Assembly (NCBI GenBank): GCA_031254735.1
Contig: JAIRTU010000254.1
Location: forward strand, 1-6,334
DNA length: 6,334 nucleotides
From: Bacteroidales bacterium
Lineage (GTDB): Bacteria > Bacteroidota > Bacteroidia > Bacteroidales > WCHB1-69
Direction of reading: 5' to 3'
Position 1 is the stretch's first letter. Every line of letters begins with the position of its first letter. Shown here piece after piece: positions 1-6,268 of this stretch. The translations under genes and the position numbers were made by a program. The notes below the pieces were generated by a model. The model was not told the origin of the DNA, ran no database searches, and worked only from the letters and a program-made list of their open reading frames with translations.

Positions 1-158
1 TCATCAAAATAAAGGTAAGAAATGATATTATCTTCGCTCAACCGTTGATGAACAGGCTCGTGCCAAGTTAATGTATATGTTCGATCAATACTCTGAGCAT
101 GGAATTGCAACACCGTCAACACCAAACTCATTCCCATGATTATCTTTTTAAAATTCAT
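1..158 (-). CDS. N-terminus of a secreted/exported protein (partial, runs off left edge)
   Basis: The reading frame starts at an ATG read leftward from 158 and stays open for 52 codons to the window edge. The first 21-22 residues look like a classic signal peptide: a basic start (MNFKK), a hydrophobic core (IIMGMSLVLTVL), then FHAQ, so signal peptidase I would probably cut after A21 and leave Gln at the mature N-terminus, as is common in Bacteroidetes. An in-frame TAG lies 11 codons upstream of this ATG, and the signal peptide fixes the start well. The mature part begins SIDRTYTLTWHEPV and ends SYLYFD. The short Trp-Glu-Pro strand soon after the signal loosely recalls the N-terminus of type IX secretion sortases (PorU, a C25 gingipain-like peptidase), but this is memory of a family pattern over 30 residues and is only a guess. 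The gene follows the rhomboid gene on the same strand after 108 nt. No terminator or TAnnTTTG promoter is seen between them, so read-through from the upstream cluster is possible. Confidence 0.75.
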   Translation of the reverse strand, partial: MNFKKIIMGMSLVLTVLQFHAQSIDRTYTLTWHEPVHQRLSEDNIISYLYFD

Positions 159-266
159 AATTACAGGTGTAATAATCTTGTATTTTTTCTATATAACGTC
201 ATACCTGTTACTTTATTTCATCTTGCCAACGGTTAATGAGGTTTTGGCGTTTCATCAATGTGTAAC

Positions 267-899
267 TTACCACAGCTGCCTTATCTGCTCGAAGAAATTT
301 CCGATCAACTCCCACTGAAAGGGAATGGTAAACAAAAAGCCGTAAACGCCTCCCCAAAAGTGGGCGTCGTGTCCGACGTTGTCGATATTCTGCTTCGACA
401 TGTAAGAAGAATAGATCAAATACAGTATCCCAAAAAGCACCGCAGGAATCCCCACAGGGATAAAAAGAAAATACACTCGGTGAGTGGGAAACAGAAATAT
501 ATAGGCAAACAACACCGCCGATACCGCACCCGACGCCCCCACAGCACGATAATTGTAATCGTCTTTCCGTTTTTTGAGGTCGTACAAAGTGGAAATAACT
601 ATCGCCGAAAGATACAAAACGAGATACAAAAGATGACCTTTCTCTTCAAATAAATAAACATACGCCTCCTCTACCTGCCGCCCAAACATCCAAAGGACAA
701 ACATGTTGACAAACAAATGTCCCAAATTTGTATGCAAAAAACCGTAAGTTATCATTCGATGCCACTCTTTGCGGTAAACAATCGAGGGAGAATGAAACAG
801 CATACGTTCAAAAAGATCGGTTCTCTTCCATGTGACAACAGAAACCAAAACCGTTATCAAGATGAGGAAAAGATTGATGTTTATGGAAGATATGTGCAT
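267..899 (-). CDS. Rhomboid family intramembrane serine protease
   Basis: A 210-residue polytopic membrane protein with the rhomboid catalytic pattern. Rhomboids cut transmembrane substrates inside the bilayer with a Ser-His dyad. The nucleophile is S123 in GASG (121-124), matching the GxSG motif. The general base is H180 in GHDAHFWGG (176-184). The conserved HxxxN of the oxyanion region is H61-N65 in GHLFVN. Hydrophobic stretches at about 6-23, 58-75, 89-105, 119-137, 142-163 and 181-196 give the basic six-helix core without an added domain, so it resembles small bacterial GlpG-type enzymes in which the N-terminal cytosolic domain is missing. All key residues are present, so it should be active; the substrate cannot be inferred. 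Its ATG lies inside the end of the upstream exporter gene (19-nt overlap), which implies translational coupling and the same transcript as the exporter and glutamine synthetase genes. The family call is firm; the biological role is unknown. Confidence 0.93.
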   Translation of the reverse strand: MHISSININLFLILITVLVSVVTWKRTDLFERMLFHSPSIVYRKEWHRMITYGFLHTNLGHLFVNMFVLWMFGRQVEEAYVYLFEEKGHLLYLVLYLSAIVISTLYDLKKRKDDYNYRAVGASGAVSAVLFAYIFLFPTHRVYFLFIPVGIPAVLFGILYLIYSSYMSKQNIDNVGHDAHFWGGVYGFLFTIPFQWELIGNFFEQIRQLW

Positions 900-1537
900 G
901 GTATCAGTTCAAAAACAACGCAGGTACGAATAAATAACACCACCGCACACAGTATCAAAACCAAACCTGCAATTTTATTAATGATAAATAATACTTTGGG
1001 CGAAAGAAAATTGTTCAGTCGATTGGCAAAGAAAGATTTAAGCAAATCGGCAGAGAAGATAATTACGGCAATGCCAATAATCAAAGCAATGGCTTCCGAT
1101 GTTTTTTTTCCTGTTGTCCCCGAAGAAATAATGGTGATCCACATCACCCACAAAAGCGGATTCATAAAATTGAGGACGAAGCCTTTCCCTATCTCGGAAA
1201 AGACTCCCGTCCAATTAATTTTCAATTTGATCTCTTTGCTCGCTTTCGGCGGATTTATTTCTTTTTTACGAAGAATATAGATGCCGTAAAACAATATAAA
1301 TGTAGTTCCGATAAAGCCTATGATTATCTGAAATTCCCGATCTTGAATAAATTGAGTTAATCCGAAATAACACAACGACATCAACAAAATATCGCTTAGC
1401 GAAATGCCGATAGCCAACTGCATGCCCGAATAAAATCCTTTGTTTACACTTGTCTGCAAAATGGCAAACATGGTTGTAAACGAAACCAAAACAATGGGCA
1501 ATCCCAACAATAATCCTTCAAAAAACGATCGCAACAT
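881..1537 (-). CDS. LysE/RhtB-type amino-acid exporter family protein
   Basis: A 218-residue membrane protein with six hydrophobic segments at about 5-28, 38-61, 69-90, 112-138, 146-168 and 183-205, and a basic cytoplasmic loop between the third and fourth (residues 90-108, rich in Lys). This is the LysE/RhtB layout: small exporters that move amino acids such as lysine, threonine, homoserine or leucine out of the cell using the proton gradient. Family-like segments are QTSVNKGFYSG (28-38), the helix AIGISLSDI (42-50), and NFMNPLLWVMW (123-133), matching the conserved NP-aromatic region of helix 4. The Gly-Pro pair usually found before the first conserved Gln-Thr region appears to be replaced by Phe20-Thr21. 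The start at 1537 is 23 nt after the glutamine synthetase stop, with only AT-rich sequence and no terminator between, and the end overlaps the rhomboid start. The substrate is not determinable from sequence; an amino acid linked to nitrogen status is a contextual guess. Confidence is high for the family and low for the substrate. Confidence 0.88.
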   Translation of the reverse strand: MLRSFFEGLLLGLPIVLVSFTTMFAILQTSVNKGFYSGMQLAIGISLSDILLMSLCYFGLTQFIQDREFQIIIGFIGTTFILFYGIYILRKKEINPPKASKEIKLKINWTGVFSEIGKGFVLNFMNPLLWVMWITIISSGTTGKKTSEAIALIIGIAVIIFSADLLKSFFANRLNNFLSPKVLFIINKIAGLVLILCAVVLFIRTCVVFELIPCTYLP

Positions 1538-1560
1538 TTATATTTTTTTCAAATAACGAA

Positions 1561-3066
1561 CTATCCGCAATAATAGTATTTATACACCAATTCCAACATT
1601 TTGTCGGGATTTTTTTCCAACTCTTTCCGAATATCCTTATCCTCAAATTTTTTCAACTCTTTTATAATACCGTTGATGATAGAGGGCGGAAAAACATCAT
1701 GACGTTCATATATTTCGCGTTGTTTTTCCAACATCTCTGCCGACTCCCAACAGGAAGCGGGCAGGCTGTTCAACGAGGCAACCCTGTCTTTGTGTTCTTC
1801 GTGGAAAATATTCACATTTACGTAGGTTTTCGTTGCCGTTTCCAACGCATTGTTCATCTCAAATCCGCTGCGAGCCGCCACCGTCAAGCCTGCCAAGAGC
1901 AAATATACATCTGCCGAGCCGTCGGGACAGCGAAATTCTACGGTTTGTTTTTGCGAACCGTCTTTTTTCTGCGGTTTCTCTATCGGGTTTTCGTTGGCGA
2001 CCATGTCGACGTCGGCAGTCCAGCCCAGCGGCACACGCACCAAAACGGAACGGTTTCTGTCGCCCCAACAAACCGTTGTCGGTGCTTCCTGATGCGGCAC
2101 CAAGCGAAAATAAGATGTAGGATTGGTGTTTCCGAATGCCGTCAACGAGGGGGCGCACTGCATATATCCTGCAATGGCTGTTTTGGCGGTATCGTTCAGT
2201 TTTCCGTCGGTAACCATGCAGTTTTTGCCTTCTTTTACAATGCGGGTATGAATGTGCATTCCGCTTCCTGCTTTTCCTGTTGTGATTTTGGGCGAAAACG
2301 TTACGTCCAATCCGTATTCGTATGCCAGCTTGCGGATAATCCATTTAGCGATAATCAATTGATTTGCGGCGTCTTCTACGTCTGTAACCAAAAATTCTAT
2401 TTCGTTTTGTTCGTATATTTTATCTTCCAACGTAAAATTGCCCACTTCCGAATGTCCGTATTTAACCAATCCGCCGGCTTTGGCAATCAGATACATACAT
2501 TGCATGCGAAAATCTTCAAACTTTGCAAAAGGAGACGATTCGTGATACCCTTTTTGGTCGGTGGCGGGAAATAAATCATCGCCATTGCCGATAACATAAT
2601 ATTCCAACTCGCCCATCGCCTGAAATTTCATGCCTGTAACATCGGTGAACGATTTGGCGGCTTTTCGCAAAATATATTCGGGAGAAATTTCCAGCGGTTT
2701 TCCGTCTTTTGTATAATACGAACACAGCAAACAAAGCGTTGGAAGCTCTGCAAACGGATCGATAAAAGCACTTCGGAAGCGAGGAATAACATATAAATCG
2801 CTTGAACCCGCTTCCACAAACGAAAACAGACTTGAACCGTCCACACGTTCGCCGTGCGATAATATTTGATCGAGATAATCATAGTCGGTTATCACAAAGT
2901 TGAGCGATTTCAAACGTCCGTCGCCGGCAACGTAGCGGAAATTGAGCATTTTAATGTCATTGTCTTCTATAAATGCGATAATGTCTTCTTTTGTAAAATA
3001 TTTCGGCTCTTTGTTTAGCTGCTGAACCAACGGATTCAAATTGGTTGTAAATGTATTGTTGTCCAT
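1561..3066 (-). CDS. glnA: Type I glutamine synthetase (GlnA family)
   Basis: A 501-residue cytoplasmic enzyme of the GSI class, which joins ammonia to glutamate using ATP and normally works as a dodecamer. An N-terminal beta-grasp domain (about 25-115) contains the DGSS latch at 76-79. The catalytic domain follows. Likely metal ligands are E153/E155 in GELEYY, E207 in HSEV, E222 in QNE, H271 in GSGMHIH (267-273) and E377 in VEFRCPD (376-382). Glutamate and phosphate site residues R321, E327, R337/R339, R344 and R379 lie in RLVPHQEAP, DRNRSVLVR and EFR. Active-site residues are therefore conserved and the protein should be catalytic. Two deviations: the stretch between E207 and E222 is about 7 residues longer than in the enterobacterial enzyme, and the NLYDLP adenylylation motif is missing (nearest Tyr is Y415 in KTYVNV), so GlnE-type control is unlikely. 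It is longer than the usual 445-475 residues mainly through N-terminal and C-terminal additions, the latter ending YYYCG. It leads a probable operon with the exporter and rhomboid genes. Bacteroidetes also carry GSIII enzymes; this is not one (too short). Confidence 0.95.
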   Translation of the reverse strand: MDNNTFTTNLNPLVQQLNKEPKYFTKEDIIAFIEDNDIKMLNFRYVAGDGRLKSLNFVITDYDYLDQILSHGERVDGSSLFSFVEAGSSDLYVIPRFRSAFIDPFAELPTLCLLCSYYTKDGKPLEISPEYILRKAAKSFTDVTGMKFQAMGELEYYVIGNGDDLFPATDQKGYHESSPFAKFEDFRMQCMYLIAKAGGLVKYGHSEVGNFTLEDKIYEQNEIEFLVTDVEDAANQLIIAKWIIRKLAYEYGLDVTFSPKITTGKAGSGMHIHTRIVKEGKNCMVTDGKLNDTAKTAIAGYMQCAPSLTAFGNTNPTSYFRLVPHQEAPTTVCWGDRNRSVLVRVPLGWTADVDMVANENPIEKPQKKDGSQKQTVEFRCPDGSADVYLLLAGLTVAARSGFEMNNALETATKTYVNVNIFHEEHKDRVASLNSLPASCWESAEMLEKQREIYERHDVFPPSIINGIIKELKKFEDKDIRKELEKNPDKMLELVYKYYYCG

Positions 3067-3102
3067 ATCTTATTTTTTATTTTTATTAGCAATTTCGGAA
3101 AT

Positions 3103-3118
3103 TAAGTTTGCAAACTTA
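3103..3118. repeat. Perfect 16-bp palindrome over the glutamine synthetase promoter
   Basis: The sequence TAAGTTTGCAAACTTA reads the same on both strands. Each half is itself a TAnnTTTG match, the Bacteroidetes -7 element, so the palindrome holds a minus-strand -7 box for the glutamine synthetase gene (at 3118-3111) and a mirror-image plus-strand copy (3103-3110). It sits 37 nt upstream of the start codon. A dimeric regulator bound here would block the promoter, so an operator role is plausible, but nothing else in the sequence proves it and a palindrome of this size could occur by chance in AT-rich DNA. The plus-strand copy has no gene of its own to drive: rightward it faces the antisense of the AsmA-like gene. 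Confidence 0.5.
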
Positions 3119-3143
3119 CAAAAAAAAATCAAATGAATGAAAC
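3111..3143 (-). promoter_or_regulatory. Probable promoter of the glutamine synthetase operon
   Basis: On the minus strand the -7 element TAAGTTTG (3118-3111) fits the Bacteroidetes TAnnTTTG consensus exactly. The best -33 candidate is GTTTC at 3143-3139, a near match to TTTG, with a 20-nt spacer; a better TTTG exists at 3133-3130 but only 11 nt away, too close. Transcription would begin around 3104-3107, leaving a leader of roughly 40 nt. No Shine-Dalgarno sequence precedes the ATG, as is normal in the phylum. The rest of the 199-nt spacer between the AsmA-like stop and this gene holds long A/T tracts (for example around 3205-3212) but no convincing terminator hairpin, so some read-through from the AsmA-like gene cannot be excluded. 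Confidence 0.55.
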
Positions 3144-3265
3144 CGCAAGCGATAAATGTATCAAAAAATGTTGCTGTTTGTTCTGCTTTTTTTATCACGA
3201 CAGGAAAAAAAACTCCTCGAATCTTTTTCAAATCGCTATTATCTTCCTGTGTGTCATGCCATTTT

Positions 3266-5848
3266 CTACCAGTCATCGTCCAACTCTATTTCGGATTGTT
3301 TTTTTCGAGAATCATTCATCTGTTTATTTTCTTCTTTTTCGGAAGGCGTTTGCATATTGTTTTGTTTGCGATTGTCTTGAATTTGTTGTTTTTGTTCGGA
3401 GAATTGTTGTTTCAATCCTTTTTTGGCAGATTGTCCGTCCCATTTAAATTTCGGATTGTCCATATTGCCCATTGCCAGAAGATAAAGATAAGTGCCTGTG
3501 TTATCATCTATTACTTCGCCAAAATCTTCTTTGTTTTTTCTGTTTTTTACTTTCTTTGCCAAAATTTCTTTCAACATCAGTTTTATATGATAATCTATAT
3601 TGCCCGAAAACGTATGATTTCCCTGCACGCTAAGGTTCAACGCATTGGTTTTGATTGCCATTTCGGGAATGCTTATCTCGGAATTGTTGATAGCGATGTT
3701 GTTTTCTATGGTTTCAAATCGCAAATTTTGCAGTTCGCTCAACTCCACAAAGCGAGAAAGCGACTCCAACGGCTTGAAATTGCTCAACTGACCGTTTTTT
3801 ATGTTGATATTTATTAATGTAGAAACGCTGTTTGGGTTGATTTTCATGTTGCTGCCAAGCACTGCGGTAAAATGAACGCTGCTGTTGGCGACGCCTTGCA
3901 AGTTTTTGTCGGTCAGCGCATCCTGCCCGAAATTGCCGAAGGCGAAAAACAGTTTTTGAATATTAATATTGTTCAGGTCGGCGTTGCAATTGAGAAGAAA
4001 TTCCTTTTGAGAAATCTGTTTTATGCTGCCTTTTCCCTGCATTTTTCCGTCGCAAGTGTTTAGATTAAGGTTTTCCAGCAGCAACACATTGTTTTTCAAA
4101 ACGGCTTTTCCCGATGTGTTTTTTGCATTAAAATTATGCAGAGAAATATTGTCGGCTTTAAACGAAAAATCGAAGTCGATATATTGAGGAAGAAACAATT
4201 CCAACTCTCCTTTGTCGGGTTTGGAAACCGTTGGCACGTTGGCAGAAAACAATTTGTTCAAATCAAAATCAAAAATATGCAGGTCGGCGGTGATATTCAA
4301 CCGATTGCCCGACTCCAAAATATACGGATACATGTTTTCGATTTTTCCTGTCAGCAGAAAATCGTTTCCTTTCAATTTCCCTTTCAACTTATGGGCGGTG
4401 ATCAACTGGTTGTCGAACTGCAAATTTCCCGACAGGTTTTCCAGCGTATTTTCTTCTTCGCGAATTTGAAACATCACATTGGTAAAGACAATATCGCCCT
4501 GTATGGAAGCATTTTTGAAGTCCTGCACGCTCAATGTTTCCGTTTGAGTAAATTTGTTGTGAAAAGTAATATTGAGCGAGGCGCTGCCTGAGAGCTTGTG
4601 GAAATAGTCGGTCGGCAAAAAACGGTGTAAATCTTCCAAATTCAATCGTCCGTCGACAGCAAGATTGACTTCGGGTTGTTGCAGGTTTTCAACGGCTGCC
4701 TCGCCGTGAAGACGTCCGTTGTTCAGTTTGCCCGAAAATTCGTTTATGTTGATTTTGAAACTCTGTGCAAAATTGGCGGTCGCCAAAGAAAAATCGCCTT
4801 GCAATTTGATTTTCGACAGTTTGATTTCATTTTCTATGTTTTGCACCACTCCGTTTTTGCAAGAGATACTGCCCGAAATGTTCAGATTGGGTTTTTTGCC
4901 CAAGATACCGTCTATTTTCAAAGAAGAAGAAAGCACGCCCTCCGGCTTCAACACATGCGTTTGTTTGCGGACAGCTTCGGGCAATTTTTCAATAATTTTC
5001 TCGATGTCGGCATGCTTTATCGACAAATCGGCAAGCAGTCTGTAAGCGGTTTTTTCTTTCGACAGACTTGCCTGAGCAACAAAATCCAATATTCCCAAAT
5101 TGAAATTTCCACTCTCTATGCGGTATTGTTCGGCGGAAGTGTTGATGTGGAGTTTGGTGTAAAAATGAAACGATTGCTCGCTGAGATAGAGCGTTTTGTC
5201 TACCGAAACCGTGTTTAGCATTGCCTCTGCCGACAATTGAGCCGTAAACGCTTCCGAATGAAAATTCCCTTTGGCAGAAAGATGATGAAACAAAACGGCA
5301 GCCTGTATTTTTTCCTTTTCGTTTTCGTACGAGACGTCCACATTTTTCAGCTGTATGGAATGCAGGTTTATCGACACATTTTCCATTTTGGAAGAGTCGT
5401 TCACATTGAAAATATCCCAATTGTTATTGCCTTTTTCGTCGGTGATAAGTTGCAGTTGGGCGTGATCAATATCAATACGCCGAATGGTGTAATTGCCTCG
5501 AAGCAAATCCAATACATTGAATTGCAAAAAAACATGTTCTGCTTTCAACAGGGTGCTTCCGCCGTGTTTGCCCGACACGTCCATATCGCCGACCTGCAAA
5601 GACGCCATGGGGAATTTCCGTATCATACTGAACGAAACCGTTTTGTGCGTTATCTCGGCATTGGCGTATCTGTATATCTGATTGAGAACAACATCGGCGA
5701 TCTTATCCTGAAAAACGGTTGCGGTAACTACAAGAGCCACCAACACAAAAGAGACTGTCCCCACCAAAACGGCAACCGTTCTTTTGAAGAATCGCCGCCG
5801 TTTTCCACTTTCTTTATGCTTGTCCGATATATTTTCTTCCATGACCAT
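3266..5848 (-). CDS. AsmA-like envelope protein (probable lipid-transfer/outer-membrane homeostasis factor)
   Basis: An 860-residue protein with a basic cytoplasmic N-terminus (KRRRFFKR, 16-23), one membrane helix at about 24-45, and a long periplasmic region of repeated beta-strand segments. The N-terminal part shows the AsmA pattern: strands leading to NYTIRRIDIDHAQLQL (119-134) and then DEKGNNNWDIF (137-147). The 650-800 segment matches the AsmA-like C-terminal region seen across Bacteroidetes: NIKNGQLSNFKPLESLSRF (682-700), LQNLRFETIENNIAI (706-720), IPEMAIKTNALNLSVQGNH (727-745) and a final membrane-facing strand at 749-761. The last 55 or so residues are a polar Gln/Lys/Glu/Asn tail ending ELDDDW. 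AsmA-family proteins of this fold are thought to form bridge-like grooves carrying lipids between the inner and outer membranes or to influence outer-membrane assembly; this function is family knowledge, not visible here. It is a separate transcription unit. Two in-frame ATGs occur at 5848 and 5842; the promoter position favours the second (MEENIS). Confidence 0.88.
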   Translation of the reverse strand: MVMEENISDKHKESGKRRRFFKRTVAVLVGTVSFVLVALVVTATVFQDKIADVVLNQIYRYANAEITHKTVSFSMIRKFPMASLQVGDMDVSGKHGGSTLLKAEHVFLQFNVLDLLRGNYTIRRIDIDHAQLQLITDEKGNNNWDIFNVNDSSKMENVSINLHSIQLKNVDVSYENEKEKIQAAVLFHHLSAKGNFHSEAFTAQLSAEAMLNTVSVDKTLYLSEQSFHFYTKLHINTSAEQYRIESGNFNLGILDFVAQASLSKEKTAYRLLADLSIKHADIEKIIEKLPEAVRKQTHVLKPEGVLSSSLKIDGILGKKPNLNISGSISCKNGVVQNIENEIKLSKIKLQGDFSLATANFAQSFKININEFSGKLNNGRLHGEAAVENLQQPEVNLAVDGRLNLEDLHRFLPTDYFHKLSGSASLNITFHNKFTQTETLSVQDFKNASIQGDIVFTNVMFQIREEENTLENLSGNLQFDNQLITAHKLKGKLKGNDFLLTGKIENMYPYILESGNRLNITADLHIFDFDLNKLFSANVPTVSKPDKGELELFLPQYIDFDFSFKADNISLHNFNAKNTSGKAVLKNNVLLLENLNLNTCDGKMQGKGSIKQISQKEFLLNCNADLNNINIQKLFFAFGNFGQDALTDKNLQGVANSSVHFTAVLGSNMKINPNSVSTLININIKNGQLSNFKPLESLSRFVELSELQNLRFETIENNIAINNSEISIPEMAIKTNALNLSVQGNHTFSGNIDYHIKLMLKEILAKKVKNRKNKEDFGEVIDDNTGTYLYLLAMGNMDNPKFKWDGQSAKKGLKQQFSEQKQQIQDNRKQNNMQTPSEKEENKQMNDSRKKQSEIELDDDW

Positions 5849-5859
5849 GTTTCTTTTTG

Positions 5860-5896
5860 CAAAAGTACATTTCTTTTTTTTATGAGATACAAAAAA
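5860..5896 (-). promoter_or_regulatory. Promoter of the AsmA-like gene, very short leader
   Basis: On the minus strand TACTTTTG (5867-5860) matches the Bacteroidetes -7 consensus TAnnTTTG, and TTTTTTG (5896-5890) supplies the -33 element with a 22-nt spacer that includes an A-rich run. The start of transcription would fall near 5853-5857, only a few nucleotides before the ATG at 5848 and about 11-15 before the ATG at 5842. This makes the second ATG the better initiation site, or implies nearly leaderless translation from the first. There is no Shine-Dalgarno sequence. Confidence 0.65.
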
Positions 5897-5905
5897 TCAT
5901 GAATA

Positions 5906-6100
5906 ATGCAAAAAAATAAGCCACAAAGAATGCAGACTTTCCTCAATTGTCCAACCCGGGATTTTTGGGATAATCCATTTTATCCGAAAGTACTAATGGC
6001 ATTGTTCTCTTATCAAAATCAGGCATATACGTGTATACCGGCGAAATCGGATAAGGAAGCATTTCTTGTGCAGTACATGGGGCAATATATTTTGAAATGA
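5906..6100 (+). CDS. Doubtful small hypothetical protein (64 aa)
   Basis: An ATG-to-TGA frame of 64 codons in the divergent intergenic region. The product would be soluble, with aromatic-rich segments such as RDFWDNPFYP (18-27) and no signal peptide, membrane helix or motif I recognise. Against it: no TAnnTTTG promoter or ribosome-binding sequence is visible upstream on the plus strand, and its 5' end begins just beside the -33 element of the opposing AsmA-like promoter. In its favour: the composition is less biased to Phe/Ile/Lys than chance frames in this AT-rich DNA, and there is an alternative inner ATG at 5930. It may equally be an untranslated regulatory stretch or the remnant of a decayed gene. 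Confidence 0.18.
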   Translation: MQKNKPQRMQTFLNCPTRDFWDNPFYPKVLMALFSYQNQAYTCIPAKSDKEAFLVQYMGQYILK

Positions 6101-6143
6101 TAATAAACTTTGTTTTTCATATTATTTCACTCCCTCAAATTCA

Positions 6144-6211
6144 CCGAAAAATTCGATTTACATTTTATAAAACAACAAAACACTTTCACAAAGGGAACAT
6201 GAATTTTTCGG
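6144..6211. repeat. 11-bp perfect inverted repeat upstream of the rightward gene
   Basis: CCGAAAAATTC (6144-6154) is exactly mirrored by GAATTTTTCGG (6201-6211), separated by 46 nt; pairing resumes for two more bases outside after one mismatch. The arms are about 57 bp apart centre to centre, and the right arm ends about 30 bp before the -33 region of the downstream promoter. It could be a paired operator or a long-loop stem, but the loop is too long for an ordinary intrinsic terminator. Chance is possible because each arm is dominated by an A or T run. Confidence 0.4.
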
Positions 6212-6241
6212 AGACACAAGATTTTTTTTTGTTTTTCGTTA

Positions 6242-6268
6242 TTGCTATTAATTTTTGTTATACCTTTG
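6242..6268 (+). promoter_or_regulatory. Bacteroidetes-type promoter for the gene starting at 6304
   Basis: TACCTTTG (6261-6268) is an exact TAnnTTTG -7 element, followed by GC as is common in this phylum. The -33 element is weaker: TTG at 6242-6244 gives a 16-nt spacer, slightly short. Transcription should start near 6272-6276, giving a leader of about 30 nt to the ATG. The leader is AT-rich without a Shine-Dalgarno sequence. Confidence 0.7.

Noticed and set aside
164..208. Inverted repeat ACAGGT/ACCTGT between the rhomboid gene and the left-edge gene as a terminator
   Set aside because: The stem is only 6 bp with a loop of about 33 nt and lacks a following U tract on the relevant strand.
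208..255. 15-codon minus-strand frame (MKRQNLINRWQDEIK) just after the rhomboid stop
   Set aside because: It is very short, has no promoter or recognised relatives, and follows the rhomboid gene by only a few bases; there is not enough support to call a gene.
1699..2574. Long plus-strand frame antisense to glutamine synthetase
   Set aside because: The minus-strand glutamine synthetase has intact catalytic motifs over the same bases; the antisense frame has no recognisable domain and is a by-product of codon usage.
3199..3222. A/T-tract with CGAGGAG...CTCC-like pairing after the AsmA-like stop, as an intrinsic terminator
   Set aside because: On the minus strand the T run lies inside the loop of a weak bulged stem and no U tract follows the stem, so it does not have terminator geometry.
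3070..3276. 68-codon minus-strand frame between the AsmA-like and glutamine synthetase genes
   Set aside because: It is Phe/Ile/Lys-rich, starts inside the AsmA-like stop region in another frame, and runs through the glutamine synthetase promoter and palindrome. It looks like chance coding in spacer DNA.
5968..5985. Short hairpin GGATAA/TTATCC in the intergenic region as a regulatory RNA element
   Set aside because: A 6-bp AU-rich stem is weak and common in this composition, and no conserved riboswitch features surround it.
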